The notes beneath the pieces were generated by a model. The model saw only the letters and a program-made list of their open reading frames with translations, was not told the origin of the DNA and did no database searches. Positions 48,858 through 59,545 of a DNA stretch of 64,000 nucleotides are shown here, piece after piece. The translations under genes and the position numbers were made by a program. The stretch is from Epiperipatus broadwayi (Eukaryota > Onychophora > Udeonychophora > Euonychophora > Peripatidae), in NCBI GenBank assembly GCA_028023455.1, contig JAQFVV010000032.1, forward strand, positions 1,924,001-1,988,000. Direction: 5' to 3'. Each line of letters begins with the position of its first letter. Within the stretch, counting starts at the first letter, position 1.

Positions 48858-49478
48858 ATGAGTGAAAACAAAGATAATCATAGTATTTCTGAGGATTTGG
48901 GAGGATCCCAAGAGTTACAATCCCCTGATACACAGACTCCATATTTTAGTGTAGAATTAAAAGAGGAAGGGGAAGATTTGGATATAGCTAACCCAGAAGA
49001 AGCCACAATAATAAAGGGAAAACATGAAAATGAGCCAGATCAATTAATGAGAAATACATTGGAAGAATTCTTGAAAAAATTAGAAAAATCAAATAGTGAA
49101 TTAAAAAGTGAATTAAAAAGTCAGATCCAAAACTCAAATAGTAAATTAGAACAATCAAATAGTGAATTAAAAAGTCAGATACAAAACTCAAATAGTGAAT
49201 TAAAAAGTGAATTAAAAAGTCAGATCCAAAACTCAAATAGTAAATTAGAACAATCAAATAGTGAATTAAAAAGTCAGATCCAAAATTTAAATATTAAATT
49301 AGAGAATCCAATGCAGGAGATCAAAGAGACATCTCAAAATCAAGTACAGGAGATAAAGGACTTAAGGGAAGATTTGAGAAATCATGTAGAAGAATCAAAA
49401 TTGGCCTCTGAAAAGCTGGAAATAAGAATAAGGAAAGAGATCGAAACAAATTCTGAAAGGGCAGAAAAATATGATTGA
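48858..49478 (+). CDS. Gag-like N-terminal coiled-coil protein of the LTR element
   Basis: A 206-codon frame, the longest of the retroelement. Residues 1-60 are acidic (starts MSENKDNHSISEDLGGSQEL). Residues 75-150 consist of tandem heptad-like repeats of SNSELKSQIQN and SELKSQIQNSNSKLEQ. Residues 150-206 are Lys/Glu-rich coiled coil. The DNA repeat unit is 33 bp (49080-49290). It ends at a TGA, after which similar coiled-coil peptide continues in other frames to about 49900, so this stop is probably a decay mutation. The first ATG lies 540 bp after the primer site, a normal leader. The role as Gag is inferred from position. Confidence 0.6.
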   Translation: MSENKDNHSISEDLGGSQELQSPDTQTPYFSVELKEEGEDLDIANPEEATIIKGKHENEPDQLMRNTLEEFLKKLEKSNSELKSELKSQIQNSNSKLEQSNSELKSQIQNSNSELKSELKSQIQNSNSKLEQSNSELKSQIQNLNIKLENPMQEIKETSQNQVQEIKDLREDLRNHVEESKLASEKLEIRIRKEIETNSERAEKYD

Positions 49479-50279
49479 GGCTATCCAGCAGGACTTTAAA
49501 AGTCAATATATTGTATTAAACAATGAAGTACAGAAATAAGAAATTATCAAAGGGAAACAGTAGTATTTCAAAGAGAAGTTCAGGATAGAGTTGAATCTAT
49601 TAAGGAGAATTAGACAGTGACTAGAAGTGAAGTTAGTAATTTAAAAGAGGAAGTTAAAAATGTAACTCTAGCACCTGACAATGTAGTGAAAGGATATCAG
49701 AGCCAGATTACCAGGATTAATAGCTAAACTAGAAACTCAAGAGTTAACCCAATGTGAGATTAATCAAAATCTGGAAGTGAACTAAGTCAAGTTATGGGAA
49801 GAGTAGAAAATTTTAATGATATAATAAAGAGGATACTCACAGCTATTACATAATAATCTCCAAGATGAAATAGGGAATTAATGACTCAGTGTGAGAGTAA
49901 AGTCTATCAAGGTTAGAAGATAAATTCGGATGGATAAAGATGAAACTATTAACCAATTGGAACAACAGATTAAACACTTAATGTAAGCCCCTAAAAGATA
50001 GTTCAAGAGAATAGACTGTGAATGGCAGAACTATAAGTTAGAATTAGAGAGTCAGATGCAAGTTATAGACTATAATAGGGATAATTTTACAAAAGTAAAA
50101 AGTTGTTCAAAGTAAAGGTTTATCTGAAACTCAAGTAAAAAGGAAACAAATAATGGTCATAATAACCAAGGAATATCTGAGTTACATACGGTAATTAGTC
50201 CAGTAAAATCAATATAAGATCCATTAAATGAGGCTACAAGTAAAGTCATGCTAGAGCCAGAAAGTAATAGCTCCATGGC

Positions 50280-51030
50280 CTTAAAATTCTTAAAAATAAA
50301 TTTTTAGAGGTGAATATCTGGAGAATCCACCTGAGTATCTCCAGAATCTGGAGGGATTATTCACCTTATGTCATTTAATCTGAGATAGAAAAGATTGCTA
50401 TTGCCATAACCATTTGTAGTGCAGCATCTAAAGACTGGTGGCAATCATTATTTATTAAACCAGAAACATATGGAGACTTCAAATATCTTATGTTAGCCAG
50501 TTTTTGGGGGGAAGACCGCCAAGATAACCTAGAGATATCAGATATCTCAGGAAAGATATCATGTAAATAAGGGTAGTTATACATCAGTTTTCAGAATCAG
50601 GCCATCAAATTGAAAACCTTGACAGCTTATCCTTTATCTGAGACACAAATTGTAGCGAATAATTACTTTATATCTGCCTGAGCATATAGGAGCAGATCTT
50701 GATTACTGCAGAGCGAGGCAGTACCAGATAGAAGAGGTAGTAATACACTAGATTCGTTAGGAGACCAGCCATAGGAATATTAGTTGATAAAGTAGAGGTA
50801 AATGGAGACACCCATCCGATGGTGAATAATATCAATTTCGCAGATAGGTCACGTTATATGGGAAGGAGGAAGTTAGTTGAAAAAAAAGGATATTATAGAG
50901 ATGAAGCCTATAGTAGACAGAATAGCCACCGTCAAGTAGGCCAACAGTTAAGAGTAGAATTCTGAATGAGAATCAGCCTTCAACTAGTAATATCCCAACA
51001 ATACCAAAGAAAATATAAAAGGTAGTAAAA
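50280..51030 (+). pseudogene. Gag core region of the LTR element (frameshifted)
   Basis: In scattered frames it reads AIAITICSAASKDWWQSLFI, KPETYGDFKYLMLASFWGED, then GSYTSVFRI and, further on, NISVDKVEVNGDTHPMVNNI. This is a capsid-like pattern of Ty3/mdg4-type Gag (a WW motif, then a helix with FxxxFW). At least four stops or shifts occur in 700 bp. No CCHC knuckle is visible. Confidence 0.6.
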
Positions 51031-51469
51031 AGTAGCGGGGCATTGAATTAAAAAAGGACCTCGCAGGAACGTTCCTCTACTTCTGGGCCCTAATTTTAAA
51101 ACATATGGAACACAGCATGATGTGGATTATCAATAATATAGACCTTTCAACCGTCAAAAATTTATCTCTTGTGATGTATGATGTTTCTTACTAAATGTCT
51201 CTTCTATACCCCAGTTCAAAAACAGATGCTAAGAAATGTTAATAGGAGTGGCTTGGAAACTTGTCAAATTCCATTAATAGGAAAACCAGCTTCAATACTT
51301 ACCCATTACAGCTACTGCATTCATTTCTGGTACATGAAAAAAGTGGGGTAAGAAGCAAAATATTCAACATATCATATGCTCTGATTTTTGGAAATCCCCA
51401 ATCCAATCCAAGTGAAAGAATCATCATGAGATAGTAGGTTGTTCTAGTAGTATATGGAACAGGTTCTGA

Positions 51470-51900
51470 CAATCAGGTCAAATGAGTTGTCACAGGTGAT
51501 TAATTACATAAATATAACTAAACTAATGAGTCTACTAGGATGTCTCCAATTCGGCTGCACTTTGGGTAGACCTGAACCTCTTACTAATCAAAACACCATT
51601 ACCCACGTAATAGACAGAACATGTTACATGTGGAACATGACCAAAGCAATGGGCCAGAATTCCAACCTTAAAAGATGGGTGATAAATCGCACTCGTTATT
51701 CCAAACCAGTCCAACATCCTTTAAAAGTCCATGATTTTGTTTTAATTAGAATACCCATGGAGGAATCTCAAGGAAACATATGTTTAGAAAATCTGGTGTA
51801 TCTTTATGACGGCCTATGAATATGAAGTACAAGTGGGTGAGAGTGCCTTTTGGTCTCAACCACACTATGGAACAAAGAGGTGCACCTCATAATGCCCAAG
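51470..51900 (+). pseudogene. Integrase C-terminal remnant of the LTR element
   Basis: Open from 51454 to 51819. It reads FGCTLGRPEPLTNQNTITHV, then MWNMTKAMGQNSNLKRWVIN, then PVQHPLKVHDFVLIRIPMEE. The first block resembles the FGRxPxxPLT motif at the end of Ty3-type integrase cores, and VHDFVLIRIP the SH3-like C-terminal domain (VGDxVLxR). The DDE catalytic core is absent. The frame breaks after LVYLYDGL and the peptide goes on in other frames. Confidence 0.65.
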
Positions 51901-52054
51901 CTTACTACCATATCTCACAGCAAATTAAATCCTTTAAACTTTTTATTATTGACATAAGAAAGAAAGTAGAATAGAAACTTAGGCAATACCATAAGAAGTG
52001 TTAGAATGCATATAATATTTTATTTTTACTATTATTATAACGGTGTGGGAAAAT

Positions 52055-54896
52055 TCAGAACCTAGTGTTATTGACACTTTGTGGTTTTGCATAACATTAT
52101 TTCTGCAAAGGAAAACAATGATATTCTTTAAAGAAATAAAAAGATAAAATAACCAATAGTAATGATTGATTAGTACAAGTATGCTGTTATTCACTCACTT
52201 TCGGCATGTTTTGGGGTGAATAACTAATAGATTTGGTTAACCCATGTCATTTTTAAAGAGAGAACAAGCGAATAATTGAATGGAGATATTGAAGAATTGG
52301 TTAAAATGAATTAATGGTATAGAAAGCTTAAACAGTAATTGATTTGGATGGGTAGAGAGGGGAGTGGATGAGTGTCTTATCATAAAGCACAATAACTTCC
52401 CTACTGGTAATTTCTTTTTGTAAAAAAAAAAAATGAGTAATGTTTGAAAGAATTATACATCACTGATTTTCTATAATTTAATGTATTTATTATTATTTTT
52501 TTTGAGTATTGTCAAATTGCTTTGTAATCCAGGTAAATAATACCGAAAACTAGTATGATTGTAATAAGTTTTTCCTTTCTCTTTTTTGTTTATGTTGAAA
52601 ATAATCAAATGATTGCTTTTTTCGGAAAGATGTAGCTCAAAAAGTAAAGAAAAAAAAAAAATAACAACAAAAGCCCAAACAACCAATTTCATAATCAAGA
52701 TCTTTTTTTTTTTAAAAAAATAATATGGTCTGCTTTTAGTTTTCAAGGAAGGAACAGTGCTTTGAAATTTGGTGACTCAATTTTTTCATTTCATTTTTAG
52801 CAAATAAATGTAATCAAAGTAAAATTTTAATAATATAATGTGACTAAATTTTTTGATAAGATATCCTGATTTTCTATTGCCATCTACCTATTTAAAGACC
52901 TTTTATACTTAAAAATTTATTGTCTCATGCTAAAGTTAAAAATGACAGAGAATTTGAACTCAGGGAATCACGGAGAAGTGTTATTATGTCTCCAATTAAG
53001 GAAGACAAATGATTTCCAAATGAGGAAATAATTATTTATTAACTTTATGTCATTTATTGATATTTTCTTGGTATAGAAAGAAAAAAAAAAATAATTGAAA
53101 AGAAAGAGTTTGAAACCAAGAAAATCAACTAGAAACATTTTCGCCGCTTCTTTTCTCAATGTTGTCTGCCTTTACAAAGTAATGTAGTTACATAAATTAA
53201 AATATGTTTTAATTCACCAAGAATTGTCTGAAATAATAATTATGATAAATAAGATTAAATTATGCACCTGTGTATTTTTTAAAAATATATATATATATAT
53301 AAACTTTATCAGGTAAATATAGGAAAAGTTATATAGGGGCATTCTTACAGTTACTGTTAAAAAAAAAAAATTTATAATTCCTAAAGTATGAACAAAACCA
53401 AATATCTTAGTGACTTAATGATAAAAATAAATGATATGTATATTATACATCAGTTGGAATTATTAAAACTTCATGTACACGTAAATTGACTGCAGTTATT
53501 ATCATAATAATCTCTCGGAAAAATTACGCATTTTAGATCATAAGTAAGCTAGCTAATAAGTATACGATATCGTCAATAATAAAATATTGTATATGTTTTA
53601 TAAATCTATATAGTCAAATATTAGTCTGTGTTAGAAGTCTATTTTTTTTCTTGGATCCCAAACTTGTTGTAGTTTTAATTCAAGTAAGAATTAATCTTCC
53701 AATTCTGCTATATGTTCTTTACCTAATTTATTAAGCACACAAAATAAGAGAAAACTTTTATTTAAAATAATACCCATGTTTGTGTTTTTAAACTTGCTTG
53801 TGAAATACGACTGGATAAAGCTCTTCACCTGGACCATTGCTCAACAAAAAAAAAAAAACATTTTCTAATGAGAGAGTATGCACTTGTTAATTAATGATTG
53901 TTTAAAAAACTAATTTATAAATGATATGTGTATTTTTGTTATATCCCACATCTGATTAAAGTCTGTATGGTCGATGATATTTAATAGCCTTGTAATGACA
54001 AAGATATGTTTTAATATAATTATTATAGGTTAGATTGATATTTAACACGAAAGAAAAAAATCTATAAATATGTTTTAATTATTACATACAATTGTAGGTA
54101 GAAATTTTGTATATTAGATACGTAAAGAAAATATTTAAAGTATTTGAGGTAAAATAAATATTGAAAATTATCAGAAGTAACTAAAAAAAAAAATGCTATA
54201 ACAAATATTTCTTGTTAAAGTTTCAAGCCCAAATTTATACTGTATTAATTGAGAATTTATTTTTAATTATTCTTAAATAACACATCCCTTTATTTAATTT
54301 AAGATAGTATGCTACCAACTATTTTTGAATGTTCCTTTATTAAAATTAAAATACTTTTATTCTATNNNNNNNNNNNNNNNNNNNNNNNNNNNNNNNNNNN
54401 NNNNNNNNNNNNNNNNNNNNNNNNNNNNNNNNNNNNNNNNNNNNNNNNNNNNNNNNNNNNNNNNNNNNNNNNNNNNNNNNNNNNNNNNNNNNNNNNNNNN
54501 NNNNNNNNNNNNNNNNNNNNNNNNNNNNNNNNNNNNNNNNNNNNNNNNNNNNNNNNNNNNNNNNNNNNNNNNNNNNNNNNNNNNNNNNNNNNNNNNNNNN
54601 NNNNNNNNNNNNNNNNNNNNNNNNNNNNNNNNNNNNNNNNNNNNNNNNNNNNNNNNNNNNNNNNNNNNNNNNNNNNNNNNNNNNNNNNNNNNNNNNNNNN
54701 NNNNNNNNNNNNNNNNNNNNNNNNNNNNNNNNNNNNNNNNNNNNNNNNNNNNNNNNNNNNNNNNNNNNNNNNNNNNNNNNNNNNNNNNNNNNNNNNNNNN
54801 NNNNNNNNNNNNNNNNNNNNNNNNNNNNNNNNNNNNNNNNNNNNNNNNNNNNNNNNNNNNNNNNNACTAAACTAATAATTTCTAATTGGGTTAGAA
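52055..54896 (+). mobile_element. Right LTR, interrupted by the assembly gap
   Basis: 52055-54365 matches the left LTR 43998-46281 throughout, with many small indels and some substitutions. Then come 500 Ns, then ACTAAACTAATAATTTCTAA to 54896, which matches left LTR 48266-48296. The missing part of the left LTR (46282-48265) is 1984 bp, so the gap length is not true. The many 1-4 base insertions against the left LTR look like either age or sequence error. Confidence 0.82.
54366..54865. other. Assembly gap, 500 Ns
   Basis: Exactly 500 N, a placeholder length. Open frames running through it are artefacts. Confidence 0.99.
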
Positions 54897-56204
54897 TATA
54901 TATATATATTTCTAATACAGATACTTTTAATTATAAAAGATCCATCTACCTCCTACCAATGCCATGTGAGCCCCAAAGAATCCTTTGATCAAGCTATGCC
55001 GAAGAGTCCTGAAAACATTTATAATCTTGCCAGTCATATGTTTTAATTATATTTAAATGCCATGTAACTGTAACTCAATTTTTTAATGTTTTCTCATGCT
55101 GGTCTTAACTTATTAAATTTTATATAATATTCTTTAGCTATGTTAATTGTACTGGTTTTAAGTATTTAGCAAATTTAAAGTTGATTTTTTATTTTATTAT
55201 GTAACTTGAATGATAGAGTGAGTTAAAATTTTAATCCTTAAATGTGTTTATGCTTCTCCACACTCAACACCCCAAGGGACAGTATGAGTTGGGAAGACAC
55301 CGGAATTTAAAGTTGTGAAAATTTAACATAATGAAAAAATGTATTTAAACTGATTTCTTTCTTATCCCCCCCCCCCCAATCATGTCAAGGAAAGTTATTT
55401 TCAATTTTTAGAATTATTTAAAAGTTATTGAAGGATTACGAGCCTATTCTGAATAATCAATTATATAAGTAAATTTTGTTTAAGACCCAATCCAACTCTC
55501 ACACTAAAAGACATCTTTTATAATTAAAAATATCTGTATTAGAAATATATATATATATATCAATTGTTATGTTCAAAGTTTTACTTCATGTAAAGCCTAA
55601 AGCAGTAATCCTATCTATAGTTAAAATTATTTTATGTAAGGAAAGTAATACAAATGATTTCTCTTTAAATAAACTTATAAATGAATGCAAAATGGATCCA
55701 AAATTATTGCAGTAATTGTTTTTAAGTGTTGCTGATTTTGTCTATTATTTGTCTCCAGGAGGTCATAAATGCTTTTGATATTTTAAAAACATAGCAACTT
55801 ACAGAGGTGTCGCTTCTAAAAATAATTAGCCATCAAAAGGATATTGCTTCCTGTGTCAGATAGCTCACTGCAGAGAACCTCAATAAAAAAACTATAGGTG
55901 TTTAAAAAAAAAGAAAATAATAATAATTTTTTATTATTATTATTTTATTTTAATATTATGCCAAGGTGTTTTCTTTAATTATATGATATAATTACTCATA
56001 TACTCTTATAATAGAGAACGTAAAATTTCTATATTTTTTTTATTGTTGGGTTAAAGTGAATTATATGATATACATGTCCAGGTAGAGATATATATCTCTT
56101 TATATTTGTGAGGGGTCTATTTTATTAATACTTTATTTCTTTATGGGCAAACAGCCAATATTTCGTTTATCACAAGCTCATAAAATTTTTCAACTATGAC
56201 AGTA

Positions 56205-56313
56205 CACCTGGGTCTCTTTTTATGCGGACTTATTTAACATGATTTTGAAGTTATGCAATTCGTGTTTCACCAGAAGTGTGTTAAATAAGTCCGCGTAAAA
56301 AGAGATCCACGTG
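56205..56313. mobile_element. Small MITE, 109 bp, flanked by TA
   Basis: The left end CACCTGGGTCTCTTTTTATG continues CGGACTTATTTAACA. The right end is its complement from TGTTAAATAAGTCCGCG to GATCCACGTG. TA lies directly outside both ends (56203-56204, 56314-56315), as in Tc1/mariner-like elements. The same terminal sequence in inverted form, CGCGTAAAACGAGACCCAGG, recurs at 57253-57274, so a longer element from 56205 to 57274 is an alternative reading. Confidence 0.7.
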
Positions 56314-56316
56314 TAT

Positions 56317-56407
56317 GAACTCCGATAATGCGCTATTACTTTAAATAATAAATTTCTCTCACTAACGTTATATTGAAAGTAATAGCACATTATTGGAATT
56401 TGACTTT
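56317..56407. repeat. Short palindrome next to the MITE
   Basis: AACTCCGATAATGCGCTATTACTTT faces GAAAGTAATAGCACATTATTGGAATTT. Arms are about 25 bp with a 40-bp loop. It may be another small MITE. Confidence 0.6.
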
Positions 56408-58701
56408 CATCTTAGTAATTTCAATATTTTCAGTGCTTTATAATAGTAAGATTTTATGCAATAATGAAATTAAAATCATAATTTCCACATTTTATGTATA
56501 CACACATTAAATTTTACAATATTATAATGTAAATTTGTTCAAACATTGTACGTGTTAATTTTGCATTTTAAATCACATTCTGTTTTTGCTTTTTAAAAAA
56601 GAACGTAATCAATTATTAATCATTTAGTGTCCACAAGTTTATTTTTAAAAGGTCAGTAATAGCAGTGGGCATAATTAAATTTGACAATTAAAAATTAAAA
56701 TCTGATTTTTAATTATAATTAACAGTTTAAAAAATACTTACTGCGACTTGAAATTAATGTGAAATTTGATTTTTAAACCGAATTGAAAATTAAAGACAAA
56801 AATAAGAATTTAATTTTTAGTTGTTAGTTTCATAAACAATTAATAAAATCATCGTCTCAAAGATTAATTACTAATTACGTTGTCACCAGAAAACCACTGT
56901 TACAACATGAGTGTGAAGTTGGCGCTAGTTGTTTGCAAACGAACGTGTATAAAAAATATAAATTACTGTACTGTAAATTATGCATAAAAATATATTATTT
57001 TGAATCAAATTAAATATTATAGTTAAAAAAAGTTCATCTTGTATCAATTTTTTTTAAATTTGAAATTTTTTATTAGTCATATTTTATTTCCTTATATTTT
57101 TTTTGCGTGAATTTTAAAGTAATTTTATGTTGGTGCTTTGCTTTTACACGAATTTTGAAAAATCACAGACCGCATCCCCCCCCTTTTCAATGTAAGTTAC
57201 GTCTATTTTTGCGCGATTTCGTTTGCGCGTGTTTTCTGAGGAACCTATCTATCGCGTAAAACGAGACCCAGGTGAATAATAATTTTATTATGAAGTTATT
57301 AGTATAACAAGGTATTTATCTTATAGTGATCTTCATTTGCTATTTATGTCCAGCTTAGTATTAATATTTTATGTTGTTTTATTGGATATGTGTTTTTATT
57401 ATTTGCAAAATTTTATTATGCTACTTAAAGTATTTTTATAGTCATTTGACTTGCATTCATTTGTTAGTTTTGTGCATTATTAATGTATGTATTTTAGAGA
57501 TTGAAAATTTATTTCTCTAGTTTTTCAGTGATATTTTTTTTTACCTTGCCATGGTTGTGTTAAGGATGTATGCTAGTCCCCTTTTAGGATATTTCGATAT
57601 TTTATGATTGTTTTCTCATGCTTAACTAGTATAGGTGGATCCCTGGAGAGAATTTTTCTAATGGTTTGTACTCCATTTTTTCCAAGTGTTGGAACCTTGT
57701 CCACACATCTATTTACCTTAGAAAAAGTATTGGAATTTGCCATTGTCTCTTTCCAGTTGTGTAGTTGTTGCTCTGAGGAGCCTTTTTCCACTCTAGTCCA
57801 TCATGTTAGGTGAAGTTAATAGATGTGTTAAAATTGTCATGGCAATTGATAAGATAGAATTTTGAAATGTAAAGTTGCTTTAGGGACACTTGATTGTTCA
57901 GTGTTAAACAAAGTGAAATAATGTATGTATGGTATTGTTGTGCCGTGCCAACAATTTACAAGTAAATCAACAAATATTTTAAAAATTTAATGTTTATGAG
58001 TGAATAGCGTAAGATATGCACATATGTAATATTATCGTTATTACCACCCAGAAGTAGTTCGCCAATAGATTGGTAAGACAATTATGCAGACATAAGCAAA
58101 ATCTAGTATGTTGTGTGTGTGGTTTCTGAAGAGTTGTCTCATTTTTCTTTATTGTTAAGTTAATAAATGCCTGAGAATAGTTTTCTTATTTCTGTCTTCT
58201 ATGATAATTATTATTATCAGAACAATTTACTGATAATTTAAGCCATTTATCAGTTAAGAATTCAGCTTTCTAATTTTATTTTTCCTAAATAAATGCTATA
58301 TAATGGGATATTATTAGTTAAACTGCTATTCAATAATAGTAAACTTGATATGAAGATATATCTTAAATATTGTTGCCAATTATAGTTTAAAAGCCTTTAA
58401 TAAGTGATTATTTTAAAGAACTTGCATAGCATAACAAATATTTTTTAAAGTTAATTAGCAAAATAATAAATTACTCTTGGGTTGAAATGAATATATCATA
58501 GAATAAAAGTAGTGTTTAAGTAAAAATTTAGCAAATTTGAATTAACAAAAACTACCCATATGTTTGTATAAATAATTAGTGAGTTTGCAAGTGTGTAAGT
58601 GATTATTTTATCTATCATTTATGTATTTTGTACAATAAAATAGGACCTATGTTTTGCGGATGACCTTTTTTTTTGTAGCAATTGTTCTTAAATTTTGTAT
58701 A

Positions 58702-58845
58702 ATGGAAACTTGATGTTAACTATTAATAAATGTGCTTATCATTATCATAATCTGATCTTTGCTTCTATATATGATGGAAACTTGATGTTAACTATTAATA
58801 AATGTGCTTATCATTATCATAATCTGATCTTTGCTTCTATATATG
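58702..58845 (+). repeat. Perfect 72-bp tandem duplication
   Basis: 58702-58773 and 58774-58845 are identical by reading (start ATGGAAACTTGATGTTAACT). The frame at 58695-58922 therefore repeats a 24-residue peptide, a by-product and not a gene. Confidence 0.92.
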
Positions 58846-59359
58846 ATTTCTTGAGTCCTGAATTATTAAATCTTGGTTTAAATCAGATAATCAATTCAAA
58901 TAAGATACAGATCCAAACTTAAAAATGCAAAGTTGTATAAGAATTTCAATTCCAGAGGTTGGAGTTGCATTTGAAAGAAAATCAAATATCTATTCGATTT
59001 TATTTTAAAATAATTCTTCATTTAAGACTGCATATTATTTGATTATTTTACAGATAAATATTACATTATTTCATAAGTTGTTTTTAAATTGTGTTGTTGA
59101 TGAGTATTAGAATGATATAAAATTTATCCTTTTCTTTCTAGATACTCGAATGTCATCCTGGATAAAAGACTGATTTTTCCAACTTTATATATTTTTTAAT
59201 GCAATTAGTAGTTAGATTAAACATTTCTTTAATTAATTGATTGTTGTTGTTGTTATAATATGTTGGGATACATTACTTTATAAAAGAAGTGTATGTCTCC
59301 TTTAGTCTACTACGATGTCATTTATTTATTCAACAATATAATATGATAATTAATACTTA

Positions 59360-59545
59360 AAATTATTAAAGAAAGAACCCTGAGATCATTACTTACCATC
59401 TTATGATTATTCAAATTAATTTTATTGTTTACAAAAAATCAATAGTGTGGCATTAATAAACCAATTATAGTTTATTGTACTATAAGAAAAGTACATTAGC
59501 CTTTACTCTGTAAGAGTATTTCAGATCATATCATGGCAATAAAAT
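59360..59545 (+). repeat. Possible relic of the 43998-type LTR
   Basis: AAAGAACCCTGAGATCATTA, later GTGTGGCATTAA, ATTGTACTATAAGAAAAGTA and TTTCAGATCATAT follow the same order as in the left LTR at 48045-48195 (AAAGAACCCTGAGATTAATA, TCGTGGCATGG, ATTGTATTATATGAAAAGTA, TTTTAGATCATAT). Spacing is similar. The match is short and diverged. Confidence 0.45.

Larger units (their letters stand above)
48297..52054 (+). mobile_element. Interior of the LTR retrotransposon, 3.76 kb, pol mostly deleted
   Basis: The interior is shorter than one LTR. It has a gag-like region (48858 to about 51000) and then an integrase C-terminal remnant (51470-51900). Protease, reverse transcriptase and RNase H are not seen. 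A G-rich tract GGTGTGGGAAAA (52042-52053) before the right LTR can serve as the polypurine tract. Frames are broken many times, so the copy is dependent on others or dead. Confidence 0.75.
43860..55666. mobile_element. Inverted-repeat element disrupted by the LTR retrotransposon
   Basis: The arm blocks are 43860-43966 (starts AAAGAGAAATGATTTCTATT) and its complement 55561-55666, about 93% alike by eye. Next comes (TA)n on both sides, then 54908-54941 (TTCTAATACAGATACTTTTA) and its complement 55513-55548. With the LTR element (43998-54896) taken out, these make a continuous left arm of about 175 bp facing a continuous right arm, around a spacer of about 570 bp. Class not assigned. Confidence 0.72.

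Noticed and set aside
48988-49257. 89-codon - strand frame opposite the coiled-coil region
   Set aside because: Antisense of the heptad repeats; the repeated Leu/Ile/Phe pattern is a by-product.
54309-54875. Open frames of 181-188 codons through the N gap
   Set aside because: They consist of N only; artefact of the assembly gap.
57573-57813. Opposed frames of about 70 codons in a less AT-rich patch
   Set aside because: No recognised motif, no clear splice sites on either strand. Could be a decayed repeat, not supportable as a gene.
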